The notes: a model not told the origin generated them from the letters alone. A stretch of DNA of 64,000 nt from Apiotrichum sp. Y4204 (GCA_025531455.1 JAMYHL010000067.1:124001-188000); one strand, 5' to 3'; counted from the first letter of the stretch, positions 11,219 through 22,761 are shown. Numbers and translations: made by a program.

Positions 11219-13119
11219 CTACACGGCAATCGCCTTTGCGAGCTTCTCGCAACGGTCCCAGCGGTCGTCGGCGACGACATCAATCTTCCCCGCGCGGACC
11301 TCGCGCATCCTCTTTCCGTCGGCGTTCGTCTCGCCCGCGTACCACTGCTTGGCGGCGTCATCCTCGTCGCCGTCAAGGAACGCCTGCAGGGGCTTGAGCC
11401 ACGCGCGCGCCACCGTCTCGTCCTCGGGGGTAAGCCCATACCGGAGGGAGTACCACCACATGGGCTGGTCGTCGGCGTGGGTCACGCCGTTGGGCCACAG
11501 CGAGTCCTTGGCGATAGCGGGAGAAAGCCATGCACAACGGTACCGGAGGAGGCGTTTCGGGTCGACGCCGCCAGCGAGGAGGCTGCGGGCCAGGTCCCGC
11601 GCGGTGATGTATACCTGTCCGTGGGCGACGATCTCCCCAAACACCTCGCGCAGCCGGGTCGTCGGCGTCTCGTGGGATACCTCGAACGCCGCTAGCAGCT
11701 TGTTCACCTGCTCCTCGCGGTAGTAATTTAGCAGCTGGGTGCGCAGGTCCGCGAGCGACTTGGGCGGGTTCGTCGCGCCGTACATGAGCTCTTCCTGGGT
11801 GACCTCGCCGATGATGAGGGACATGCCGCGCGCCGAGAAGGCCTTTGCGAGTACGCCAGACTCAATGTCCTCATACATCTTGCTGCTGATGAACGCGTCG
11901 TCCGAAACAGCGCGGAAGGTGTGGATCTTGCTGCCTGTCAGAGAAAGTTACTCAAATAGTGGCTCACAGCTTCATGATCTTGGACCGCAGCTCCTCGGTG
12001 GGGACGGCGCGCAAGCGGCGCATCTTCTCCTCCCCGCTGAGGTCGAGCGGGATGCTGCATGCCTCGAGCACGCCGTCGAACGCCGCCTGGCTCTCCTCGA
12101 CGGTCTTGGGCTGTGCGGGCAGCGCGTTCGACCACATCATCGCGCGCTTGATCAATGGCTTGACACCCTTCGTGAGAAGCTCGTATGCGAGCTGCACTTC
12201 CACAGAGTACGAGCCGGCGGAGAGACCACCGATCGTAATGTTGTCGTTGTTCCCGCCGAAGATGGACGCGTTCTGCGCGGCCCACTCGATCGCGAGGCGT
12301 TGGCTGCAGTTAGCACTAGTGCAGATTGGTCAGATGACTCAACTCAACTCACTCCCAGAGACCAAAGTTGCCCGCCGTGCCGTCCTCGTTCTCCGCCTGC
12401 AGCTCCTTGCTGGCCAGAAAGCCAAACAGCGAGAGACGGTACGCGGGCTGGATGACCACGCAGTTGAGCACGCCGTCCAGCAGATCGGTCGGGTTCGACT
12501 TGTCCCACATGCCCGGGTTGCCGATCTGCAACCACCCGCCGTGAATGAAGATGAAGACGGGCCAGCCGCCCGGCGGCGGCGTCCCCGCCGGCGTCCAGAT
12601 GTTGCACGTCAGCGCGTCCTCGGACATCGGAATCCCGGCCGGCGGGTCAAAGTTGACCTTTTCGCCCTTGTCACTGGAGGTCAGCTTTAAGCCACAGTGG
12701 AGCGCTTTAGGCAGGTTTTCTGACGGTAGCTTTCCTGATACAGCTCTGCCCGCTGCAACTCACTTGGTGATCTCGTACGACGGCTGGGCAGTCACGTTCC
12801 CGAACTCCTCGCCGGCAATGTTGCTCCAGTCAAAGTTGTCCGGTAGAGGCAGGGGCTTGCGCCAGCGCAGGTCGCCGACTGGCGGCTGCGCGAACGGCAC
12901 ACCACAGAAACGGCGACACTTGACGTGCCCGTCGGCCGCGACAATGTTCACGCCGCGCAGCGTGCCGTGCGCGCCGGCCTGGATCGCGATGGGTTGGTCT
13001 GGGGTTAGGCTACGCGACGCGAGGGGCCGTCGAACGGCCAGGACAAGCTTCGATACTCACGAGTCTCGCCGAGAGAGGTGGTCTGTGGTCAGCTTCTGTG
13101 GATATGTGCGCCCTACCAT
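11219..13119 (-). CDS. Type-B carboxylesterase/lipase family protein
   Basis: Six exons: 13119-13117, 13082-13061, 12998-12764, 12673-12353, 12303-11968, 11930-11219 (542 aa). The first coding exon is the ATG alone. Family blocks are in order: HGTLRGV, RRFCGVPFAQPPVGDLRWRKP (residues ~35-60), LTCNIWTP, the oxyanion block FIFIHGGW, GNFGLWDQRLAIEWAAQNASIFGGN, and the nucleophile elbow GGLSAGS with Ser about 222. The acid is probably Glu348 (GEVTQEE) and the base His457 (GVTHADD). The usual elbow is GESAGG; here Glu is Leu and the last Gly is Ser, which is uncommon. There is no signal peptide, so it is probably intracellular. The substrate cannot be told from sequence. Family call sure; exons 1-2 moderately sure. 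Confidence 0.88.
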
Positions 13120-14569
13120 TGTGGATAGATGTGGGTTGCGGCTGGAAGAGACTGCCCACCAGGACTTATATGTATCTGCCGCTCCTAGTTGATTCCCAGT
13201 CTCACAATCCATCCCATCGGCAGTCGGCTACGGCTCTTGCGCTCATCTTCGTGCTGCCTCTCGCTGCTCTTGGGGCACCAGGGGCGGGTCTCGAACCGCC
13301 GGCAACCGGCGGCTATATCCGACTCGGCAACTAACGCCAGCAGCACTGCACCTAATGCTGTAATTATAGCCCACCCAACACGGCTATTTCATCTGGATAA
13401 GCAGCCTATTAGATACCACTACGGGGGAGATTACAAACTTGATTTACCCACTACCCATCGCCTATCTATCAAATGACACGACGGACAAATCTCCATATTA
13501 TTCGCCCGCACGGGCCCCCACAACACTCACGTGCTGGGAGGAGGGAGGGGCTCCGCAATGCCCATTCCCCCCATCTGTTGTCACTGGCGTGATAACCAAG
13601 GTACCAAGGTTCCAACGAATTCAACCCAAAAAGGCTGCAGTGCGGTGTAGGTTGCAGCGCTGCCGATCACCGGGCTTGCGCCTGTGCAGGGGATCAGCGG
13701 CAATGCGGATCAGGAAGTGGGTAGATCTGCGGATCGACGGATCAGCGCTTGCCAGGACATGTCAAGTTGTGAACAGGGCTTTGACGACTGGCTTTTAATT
13801 ACGTAAGTTTATATTTACAAGACGCAGAGTCACTTGAAATAGATTCGGCCATTAGGACTATCTCGTATTGTGTCAAGCCAAACACCACAGGGCACTAGAA
13901 TGTGCTGGCAACCCGAGTGATTCGGCTTCGCTGGTGTTGAGTCATCTGGTGTTGTTAGTCACCAAGACCAATTCCTTATCAGCTACAGTACAGTGTTAAT
14001 AGGGGGGGGGGCATTGTTTCCTATTCATAGTGCCAGGAAAGGAGGGGAGGAATTGGTAGCACGCAATGCGCCCAGTACTCCAAAACTCCAGTCACCCACC
14101 GTACGGCGTGCCACCGTACCAGCGTCATACCGAAATCTCCATTGTCCGCCCGTTTCGCGCCACCCAGACCGAACAAACTCGACTTGCTTCGCTCGCACCC
14201 TCCCTTTGTGTGCTGCGGCGCGGGGGCTGCGCTTATCCGATCAAAAGAGTCAGACACAAGGAGTACACATTCCATTCCTCCTCACCACTCCACCACACCT
14301 TTCCAATCCTAGACTCAAACACATCAAAAGTCGTGCGAGTAGCGAGCAATTGTTGCGTTTCTCCTCTTCTCTCTTTCTCACTCTCTCTCTCAACTTCGTC
14401 TTGCACTCGCCTTGCCACCCACCCTCTAGACCGCTCTCCAAGGGCGCAACATCCCTCACAACCACCGGTTGACCCCGATTACCAACCCTTCTTCAGTGTA
14501 TTTAAAGCAACACCTCTGGAGAACAACCATCTCAGATCTCTTCACTCAACTTGACACATTTGTGCCACC
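13120..14569. other. Intergenic region between divergent esterase and RING genes
   Basis: About 1.45 kb. Contains the tRNA-like sequence near 13300, a run of 10 G at 14002-14011, and a C/T-rich leader at about 14340-14420 typical of the 5' UTRs here. No coding ORF recognised. Confidence 0.4.
13268..13336 (-). other. tRNA-like sequence, probably degenerate
   Basis: On the minus strand a perfect B-box-like GGTTCGAGACC is preceded by an A-box-like GCCGAGTCGG. A 7-bp acceptor-like pairing (GGCGTTA with TGGTGCC, three G-U pairs) can be drawn. The span is only ~65 nt, the T-stem pairs only with an 8-nt loop, and the middle is a perfect CCGCCGG/CCGGCGG hairpin with no normal anticodon arm. It is more likely a tRNA relic or a Pol III-promoter fragment than a working tRNA. 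Confidence 0.25.
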
Positions 14570-17046
14570 ATGTCCTCGCCAAATGAGAACGCGGGTCCTC
14601 CACCCGATAATCCTCCCGATACCCCTCAACACCAGGAGCAGCCCACCCCCGTTTCAACACAGCACGCACAGGATGCTCCGGCCGCTCCCCAGACCCCTTC
14701 CTCCGCCACCCAGGACCAATCGTCCAACGCAACTCCTCCCCAAACCGGAAGCCAAACCCAAGGCCAAGGGCAGGCGCGCAACCCTCGCCCTCTCTCGTCT
14801 CTCTCCCTATTCCTTCCTCTCCGACAGGAGAACGGAAATAACAATGCAGAAGACGGGCGCATGGGCTGGACCTGGACCTTTGAGGTCTTTCCAAACGACG
14901 GCGGTGATGAGATCGGTCCGCTCGGTGGCGACGGCACATCTGTGACCGGAGAAGCGGCTCCAGAAGCAACCCCTGCAGGCCCGCACAACTCTTCGGAGAC
15001 GTCTGCAAATCCGGCTGCCAACACGGCTGAAGGCCCAGCTCCGGCCCCGGCCGGGACCCCGACCCCTGCTGGCGGCCCGGAAGGTGGCGATGCGCCTCGT
15101 CCCACTGGCAACGTCGAACGTTCGTGGCTCTTTATTTTTGGCCCGGACGGAGCGCCAATCGGCGGCGGAGGTGCCGGCGGACCTCAAATGCGTCGAGGTG
15201 AGGGCGGCGGTGCTGCGCCCGCCGGGAATCCGGGTGCCAACTTCTGGTTCCCATTCGGCCTCCCATTCAACTTCACTGGTCCGCCTGCTCCGGATCCCGC
15301 CAAAGCGGCCGAATTGCTTGCCGCATTGCCTACCATCGGACGCGCTCTTCTTCGCCGAGTGGACAAGATTATAGTTGCCGAGGACACTGCTGGCGGCAAA
15401 ATGGACGACGAGCGGGGTTGGCGCTGTGGCATCTGTCTCGACGGACTCGATGTCGACGCCGACAGTCCTCCATCCGCGCACCCGGTAAAGGGCCTTCCCT
15501 GCAACCATCTCTTCCACGAGGAGTGCCTCGAGCCATGGTTCACCTCTCATCACACCTGGTAAGTTGACTCTGCTTGATTGTGTTGTTACCGGCTGACCGT
15601 TACAGCCCCACCTGTCGCTTGGACCTTGATCCCCTTCGGACGCTTCGCGGACCGCGGGAAACTCGTGGCAATCCACTGCGCCCTGCGGCAACCGGATCTG
15701 GGCGTGCGACACCTCGCAACGCTCCCCATCCATACGCTCGCGATCGTGAGGCCGCGGCTCGGTCACGTTCTCGTCCCCAGACGCCGGCTAACCCTCTAGA
15801 GGCAAACCCCGCTGTTGCTCCTGCAGGTGGAGAGAACCAGCCGCAAACCACTCAAACCCAGACCCAGACCCCGAATCAAACCGAGAACCAAACGCAATCT
15901 CAAAACGAATCGCAGACTGCCACTCCTGCTGCCACAGCTGCCGCTGGCGCACCACCGCCCGGTGCACCTCCTTTCACCGGTCTAGGTCTCAGTGAGATTT
16001 TGTCCCACCTCGTCGCGCAAGCCACTTCCGCGGCCTTTGGTGAACTTGCGCCTGGCTCAATGTTCAACAATCCCATGACGGCATCCCCTACGCCAATGGA
16101 TCGCGCAACTGCCACTCCCGGGAACCCTCCAGTGCGCGAGGAACCGGCGTCACCTACTCGCGCTGCCGCCACGGCTGCCGGAGCACCGGCAGGTGGCTCC
16201 ACGGGACCAACGGAGGCAGAGCCAGCAGATCGTCCAGCTGAAGACGCCCAGAACGCTGCTGATGGACCGGGACTGCTACGTCCGACTCCAGCTCGCCGAC
16301 CTCATATCCACTTCCTGAACCACCTATTCCCTCCCACGCAAGGAACAATCGCAACAGGGACGCCCGCTACTGCCACGGATGCACCAACTCCTGCGACGGA
16401 TGACGCTGCGCCCACACCCGCAAATCCGACCAGTGCTGCTCCCACGCCTGGTTCCGCGAACGGAGCTGGGGATGGAGCGCCTGGAGGTGCTGGAGTCCCT
16501 GGTCGTCCCCCGCGCAACATGCCGCCCCTCGACTTTCTCATCTTTGCCCCATTCGGCATGGGACGCGGTCCGGAACAAGACGCACCAGCTGAACCGCCTC
16601 GGGAGAATGAAACCCCGTCGCAACCATTTGTGCCCCAGTCCCTCGGCTCGTGGACTGAACAACGGGAGAAGACTCTTGGATGGCGTTGCGATGCTGTCGA
16701 GTGTCTTGTTGCGTCCCCTGTGCCTGATGAGACTAGCGAGGAGATGGACGTGGATGACGACGAGCCCCTCTCCGCCAGCGACAAGGAGATGCTCTCAATC
16801 TACACCCCTCTTCAGCCTCCATTTGCCACCGCGGACGTAGCCAACAGCACCTCCGACTTTGTGCTCGTCGCATGTCCCCACCGCTGGCACCGCACGTGTC
16901 TCGAGACCGCCGAGCGATCTGCTGGCCACCGTGCCCTGCCCGACGAGAGCGGGCGCGAGTGGGTGCGCTGCCAGAAATGTCGCAAGGAAGGCTGGGTGAC
17001 ACCCCGGTCCGAAGACGCGGGAGCCGTTTCACCTGTCGGCGCGTAA
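14570..17046 (+). CDS. RING-H2 protein, probable E3 ubiquitin ligase with long disordered arms
   Basis: Two exons, 14570-15558 and 15606-17046, give 809 aa; the intron splits a zinc-binding Cys codon (TG|C). The RING-H2 lies at about residues 285-335: CGICLDGL, then LPCNHLFHEECLEPWF, then CPTC, i.e. C-x2-C...C-x-H-x3-H-x2-C...C-x2-C with a long first loop. Almost everything else is low-complexity: Q/T/P-rich before, and P/A/T/G-rich with a TQTQTQ-like tract after. Residues ~690-795 hold a second Cys/His cluster (GWRCDAVEC, CPHRWHRTC, RCQKC). The mid-chain RING between disordered arms resembles the nuclear quality-control ligase San1; this is inference, since San1 is not conserved in sequence outside the RING. 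No membrane segment or signal peptide. Confidence 0.85.
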
Positions 17047-17635
17047 TCAGATTATGTCGGCGCAAAATCAGAAGTAACCCAACATTGCAATCTTGCCTTT
17101 GTCTCTACGTTCAGACTCGACACCATACCATTCCCCATCACCCAATTACGCATTCCCATTCACTCGCATCGCTCATGCTTGTACGACCCGCCACGTCCAT
17201 GTGCATATCACCTCAACCTCACTGCAAAGCTCAGCTCTTTGCACACTTGTACAAACACCCACCTCCACCGCACTCTAGACGGACAGAGTAATAGATTGCA
17301 GGCATTCCATAAATAGCATGTGAACCTCTGTATCGCTGAAGGCTAGTTGTTGACTGAAGCTGGAGCGCACTGCGAGGCGAGGGGCGCAAACATACCATAC
17401 GCGAAGCTGCGGTAAATGGGTGCAGCACATGAAATAGAACCGACAGGTATCATGTGTGGCCGAATATCTTCGGTGGCCGAGGTATGGAACCAGAGAGACA
17501 GTCATCCACCTCCACCTTCAGAATCGGCCTCCACCACGGATGTCGGACACGGGCGTGATGTACATCGTATAAAGTCAAAAGTACGCCACGCTTTCCACCA
17601 ACTCGGCTTGTTCCCCATCTCTGCTGCACTATACG
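17047..17635. other. Intergenic region
   Basis: About 590 bases of 3' UTR and promoter between two plus-strand genes. No coding ORF, RNA or repeat recognised. Confidence 0.4.
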
Positions 17636-18762
17636 ATGCCCATCCCTACAGTCAAGCTGGCCGGCAAGGACGTTGGCAAGGTCGGGTACGTGTCTCTACT
17701 TAAACGGGACTAACTCCAGCCTCGGCCTGATGCAGCTGACATGGACGCCGACCCCGCCTCCCGAGCCCCAAGCCTTTGAAGCCATGAAGGCGGCCGCCGA
17801 CGCGGGCGCGACGACATGGTCGACCGCAACATTTTATGGTGGTCCTGGGCATGAGTTTGACAACCTCGCGCTTATCGGGCGCTTCTTTGAGCAGTACCCA
17901 GAGTACAGGACCAAGGTGCAGCTCGTGGTCAAGGGCGGGATTGGACCAGGACTGAAGCCTACAAACGAGTGAGTGGGAGAGGGAGTGGAGTGGCAAGAGT
18001 GTATTGTACCCTTTGAGCCTTACACCAGCATCGACGTGAACCGCGCACTCCTGAAGGAGACATATAAGCTTGTCGGCCCAATCGATGTGTACCTCCCAGC
18101 GCGCCTCCTTCCGGGCGTGGACCCCGTGGAATACATGGCGCCGTTCGAGGAACTGCGCAAAGAAGGCCACTTCGACGCGCTCGGCGCATCCGAAGTCTCT
18201 GCTTCGACACTACGCGCCCTCTCTGCAGTATACGAGATTGCCGTGGTGGAGATTGAGGTGTCGCTGTGGAGCTGGGCCCGCGAGATCCAGGACGTCGTCG
18301 CATGGTCCACGGAAACTCAGACGCCAGTATACGCGTACTCCCCCCTCGGCCGTGGCTTCCTCACGCGCACATGGGCAACTCCCGAGGACGTGACCCCCGG
18401 CTCGTTCCAGAGCCACTCGCCGCGCTTCCAGGGCGACGCATTCTACCATAACCTTCGCCTGGTGGACAAGCTGGACGAGATTGCGGGCAAGAGGGGGCTC
18501 ACTACCGCGCAGCTCGCCATTGCGTGGGTGTGTGCCCTCGGACCGTATGTGAGTGCAGAAAGAGTTGAGCCGGAGATTCCGTTGACACCAGACTATCCCC
18601 ATCCCCGGCTCGTCCAACCCCACGCGCGCGGTGCAGAATACGGAGGCTGCGAATATCGTACTTGCGCCAGAGGAGATTGAGGCCATCAACGAGATCCTTG
18701 CCGGGTTTGACCTCCAGGGCGGACGGTATCCTGCTGACCACTCGGCAAACCTCATGCTCTAG
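17636..18762 (+). CDS. plr1: Aldo-keto reductase, pyridoxal reductase-like
   Basis: Four exons, 17636-17685, 17720-17968, 18029-18548, 18592-18762, give 329 aa, the usual AKR size. The TIM-barrel blocks are present: GLGLMQLTW, AADAGATTWSTATFYGGPGHEFDNL (catalytic Tyr in TFYG), VVKGGIG (catalytic Lys), DVYLPARL, HFDALGASEVS, VEIEVSLWSW, YSPLGRGFLT, and near the C-terminus the NADP-binding IPIPGSSNPTRAVQNTEAANI. The combination TFYGxPG plus VKGG is typical of fission-yeast Plr1, which reduces pyridoxal to pyridoxine with NADPH. Where most AKRs have NSD, this protein has a GASEVS block, as in the Plr1 group. Another aldehyde substrate is possible. Cytosolic, no signal. Confidence 0.85.
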
Positions 18763-19261
18763 TGGAAACGATCTGAGTTGAATCTATGTAGAACCTATGA
18801 AGTAGAGTATGAGATGAGCTTCTTCTCGTCACGCGTTGGGCCAGAACAATACTCGTGCGGTTGCAGCCTCGTCCCTCTGATGGCGCACACTTACTGTAGC
18901 ACACAGTGACTAACCATCGACTGCGACATTCAATCCGACAGCGCATGATCGCACTCAAAACAGGTCAGAATGACGCCCATTGAGGAACTACGGCCCGCGG
19001 GCGCTGTCCCCTCCCGACTCACACTGACCCGCCTTCCATTTCAGTAAATAGTAGCCCAGTCTCGACTGGTATGCATGTCATGAATAGTTTCCGCAGTACA
19101 AAGCCCCCTGGGCCGATGATCATGGTGGTCCTGAAACACGGGCCGCTGATGGCCTGGCAGCGCGCGGTGACGCATACGGTGCGAACGATGCACGGTACAC
19201 ACGCGACCCCGGGCCGCTTGTTCCAACACAGGTCCAGCGTCGCCACCCCTCCCCACCCCGC
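18763..19261. other. Intergenic region between convergent genes
   Basis: About 500 bases between the AKR and GLTP stop codons. No coding ORF or RNA recognised. Confidence 0.4.
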
Positions 19262-20102
19262 TTAGATCTCGCCGTAGCCGTGCTCCTTGAAGACGCGGGC
19301 CTCGCGCTCGACAATGGCCTCGAGGGCGGAGAGCCACGCCTCGAGCTTCGGGAGCACTTCGGCCTGCGGCTCGCCGAGCTTCGGGTAGAACGTCTCGCGG
19401 TACGGGCAGGCCTTCATCGCGAGCTGGGGTTAGGTGACAGCTCAATCGGGACTCAAAGAGCTGTTACCGAGGACGTAGCACCTGTGCGGCTCAAGGTACG
19501 CGGCGCACACCATGGACGAGCTCGGTAATGGACCCCACACTCACCGAGAAGACAGGCCGGATCATGATGGAGTGGTACTTGCGCAGCGAGCCCTCGTAAG
19601 CCTTGGTGAACGATACGGAGAGCTGGTCCGACTTGTTGTCAAGGTTGTGGCGAAGTCCCATGGCGGTAAACTTGAGACCGCGGAGGAGCCACATGAGGCC
19701 CTCGGTCGCGACGCGGTCCTTGGGCTTGGCGTTGTTGGCCTTTTCGTGCGCCATGAGCGACTCGAGCGTCGTCGCGTCGGCAGGGTGCGCGAGGTAGTAT
19801 GTGCGGACTTTCTGAATGTCAGCTTAGTTGGCTTTCTAAAGGGGTTTACGTTGATGTTGCCCGTCAGGTCGCTCTGCACGACGCCAAACGCCGGGTTGCC
19901 GAACAGGTCTGCTGTTAGCGCGCAAGGCGGGAGGACACGCACTGAAGATCTTGACAAGGCCCTCGGCGGCCTCGAGGAACGCGGCCGTGTCGACGCCATA
20001 CTCTGTGACCGGCACGTCGACGAAGGACTGGTGTCAGTATGGGCAAAACCATTGGACGGCACGTACCCGCTGGATGGTCTCAAAGAACTGGGGCTCGGCC
20101 AT
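19262..20102 (-). CDS. Glycolipid transfer protein (GLTP/HET-C2 family)
   Basis: Five exons on the minus strand, 20102-20067, 20027-19943, 19908-19850, 19811-19545, 19423-19262, give 202 aa, normal for GLTP. The glycolipid headgroup site is intact: Asp54, Asn58 and Lys61 in SDLTGNINK (the D-x3-N-x2-K pattern of human D48/N52/K55), Trp101 (LMWLLRGLKF), and His140 (KYHSIMIRPVF). The C-terminal block MKACPYRETFYPKLG also matches. Family knowledge: it moves glucosylceramide-type lipids between membranes in the cytosol; HET-C2 is the Podospora homologue. The last intron (19544-19424, 121 nt) is longer than the others. Identification is sure. Confidence 0.93.
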
Positions 20103-20473
20103 GGTGTTTTGTGTGAAGCTGGGTATGTGGAGAATGAGAATGAAAAAGAGAGTCAAAGTCTCACACAGACGTGTCCACGACAACAACGACTCGCCCAGCC
20201 GAAGTCCTCAATCGCGTCACTCCCCACACAAACGTGACACGCGGCAACACGCTGCCAAGGGGAGGGGGGCGCTAAGGGGGGGATCAGCGCGGGGATCAAA
20301 CGGGAAAAGGGTGGCTCGATCGCCGGAACATCACCTCCACCACGCTACTCAGAAAAATCAGGCACAGGATTCGAATCCGAGCAAAAGTTGCGACCACACA
20401 CAAAACTCTTTCTGCTGCAATTACACAAGCGTCCCACCTCCTGCTGAACTATGCATATGTCCTGTCTAAATTC
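20103..20473. other. Intergenic region GLTP-DHODH
   Basis: About 370 bases with the GLTP promoter and the DHODH 3' end. A palindromic GGATTCGAATCC near 20369 resembles a B box but has no tRNA around it. Nothing else. Confidence 0.35.
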
Positions 20474-22761
20474 CTACACCATGCGGCGGTCGCCGCTCTG
20501 CGCCGACTTAATCCACTGCTTCTGCTCCTCGGACGGCGACGGGCGCTGGTCGAGAGCGACACCCTGCGACGCGGGGGCGGACACGGGGGTGGGAGCCGGA
20601 GCCGGCGCGGGGTCAGCGGGCTTGATGAGAAGCACATCGCCAGTGACGGGCACCGGCTCGCTGGGCTCCTTGTGACCAATCAGTCCCGAGATCTCGTCGG
20701 TGAGCTTGTTGACAGCCTTGTCCACCGCCTCGCCAATGACATTGGCACCGGCCTTGGCGTCGTCGAGCGCCGTGTGCGACTGCTGCAGCTGCGCCGCGGC
20801 GTCTTCGCGCTCCTTGATATCCGCAAGGAGGTTGGCGAACGTGGCCGCCTCGGCCGCAAGTCTAGCTGACTCGGCAGCGACGCGCGACTCGTCCCAGCCC
20901 ATGTTGGAGCCCGCAAAGTCGGTACCAATCTGAGCCTTCCAACTGCTGTTGGCAGGGAGCGCAGCAGTCACCTCGTCCTTCAGCAGGCGGGGCGTACCAA
21001 CACCGCGGTAGCCGAACGAGGTGTAGACCTGGACGAGCGAGGCGCCAGCACGCGCCATGGCGAGGGCGTCCTCGCCGGTCCAGATACCGCCGGCTCCGAT
21101 GATGGGGATGCTCGGCGGGAGCAGGGGGCGGAGGGTGCGGAGCGCGTGAAGGGCGTACGGGAACAGGGGGCGGCCAGAGAGACCACCGACCTCGTTCCTG
21201 TTCGCCGACTTGAGGCCAAGATTGCGGCGCACAGTGGTGTTGGAGATGATGACACCGTCTACGCCGGTCGAGCGGACAGCAGAGGCAACGTCCGCGAGCT
21301 CCTCCTCGGACAGGTCGCAGGTCACCTTGACCGCCACCTTGGGGAGGCCGTCGACAGCGATCTTGTTGCGCTCGGCAACAACACTGCCCAGGAGGCGCTC
21401 GAGGGTCTCGCGGCCCTGGAGCGCACGGAGACCGGGAGTGTTCGGCGACGAGACGTTGACGACAAGGACATCGGCGTAAGGGCCGAGAACACGGACGCCG
21501 CGGATGTAGTCCTCATCCGAGTCGGCAGGCGACGTCTTGTTCTTGCCGAGGTTCACGCCGAGGAGGTGGCCGGGACGGAGAGAGCGAGGGAGGCCGGCGG
21601 GAGGGAGCGCGGCGGCACCAAGACCGTTAGGGAAGAGCGAGGGGTGCTCAGCCGCAAACGCGGCAATGCGGCCACGGAGACGGGCAAGCGCCTGGCCATG
21701 GCCCTGCGAGTTGAAGCCATAGCGGTTGATCGCGGCATCGTCCTCCTCGAGACGGAAGAAGCGCGGCTGGGGGTTTCCAGGCTGCGGGTTGGGGGTGACC
21801 GATCCGACCTCGACGTAGCCGAATCCAAGGTCGAAGAGGCCGTCAATGGCCTGCGCGTCCTTGTCAAATCCGGCAGCGACACCGACGGGGTTCGAGACCG
21901 GCAAGCCAAAGATCTGTAGAGGTTAACAAAGCGCTCATTTTGCCACGATTGTAGCACGTCCACACCCACCTCGGCACGCAGCTCGGGGCCGTCAGTTCCC
22001 TGGTCGGCGGGGCGCGCCCAGCTAGGGGCAGAGAGCACGCGAATCGCAAGCTTGTGCCCGTCCTCCGCGTCGCCGAGGTACCGGACGAGGGGCATGACAA
22101 TGTGCTCGTGGGCGATCGAGCGCGAGTCGTAGTAGTACGTCAGAAGGAGCGCGCCAGTTCCGAGCGCAAACGTCGACGCGATCCAGCGCGAAGGGCGCTT
22201 CGTGCCCGTGTTGCGTCCGAGAGGATGGGCCTGCGCTGGCGGAGGAGGGGGCGGCGGGGCGATCGGGGGCTCGGAGGACATCGCGGGGAGCGGGGGCTCT
22301 GAGGGGAGACCAGAAGGCGGAGGCGCGGCGGACACCGGGGGCGGCTCCACCGTGGGTGGGGGCGCGGTAGCCTTCGAGGGCGGGGGAGCGGTCTCCACCG
22401 CGGGGAACGGGGGCTCGGAGGCGAGCGCCGAGGACCCAGGCGCCGAGGCTCCGGGCGCGGTGGAGTGATGGACCTCGGGAGTCGGGGGCGCGGTCTCCAC
22501 CGCGGGGTACGGCGGCTCTGTGGGGAGCGCCGAGGACCCAGGCGTCAAAGCCTCAGGCGCGGTGGAGTGGTGGACTTCGGGAGTCGGGGTCGTGGTCTCC
22601 ACCGCGGGGTACGGGGGCTCTGTGGGGAGCGCCGAGGACTCGGGCGCGGTGGGGCGCGTGGGGGGCGGGGGCCTGGTGGAGAGCGCGCGCACCCGCGCCG
22701 CGGCGGGCACCGGCGTGCGGCGGAGGCTGTTCGAGAGAGTTCCGGGGAGACGGCGGAACAT
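20474..22761 (-). CDS. URA9: Dihydroorotate dehydrogenase, class 2, mitochondrial
   Basis: Two exons, 22761-21970 and 21913-20474, give 743 aa, much longer than the usual 400-500. Order: mitochondrial targeting peptide (residues 1-30, R-rich, RALST), a Pro-rich linker (~31-185) with a ~35-residue unit repeated three times, a membrane anchor (SRWIASTFALGTGALLLTYYY, ~191-211), the helical quinone entry (HEHIVMPLVRYL), then the FMN barrel from ~265 with NPVGVAAGFDKDAQ, GSVTPNPQPGNPQPR, RYGFNSQGH, the catalytic-loop Ser in NVSSPNTPGLR (~419), VIISNTT and IIGAGGIWTGEDA. A further ~145 residues after ~600 are helical then P/A-rich, absent from typical enzymes. It oxidises dihydroorotate to orotate with ubiquinone at the inner mitochondrial membrane (de novo pyrimidine synthesis). 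Family call is certain. Confidence 0.95.
22400..22640 (-). repeat. Triplicated ~105-bp coding repeat in the DHODH linker
   Basis: Three in-frame copies of a ~105-bp unit encode SSAL-EPP-PAVET followed by PEVHHSTAP (the third copy is degenerate and lacks the HHST part). Copies 1 and 2 are nearly identical at DNA level, which suggests recent expansion by slippage or unequal exchange. Confidence 0.85.

Noticed and set aside
20355..20400. GGATTCGAATCC palindrome resembling a tRNA B box
   Set aside because: No A box, acceptor pairing or anticodon arm around it.
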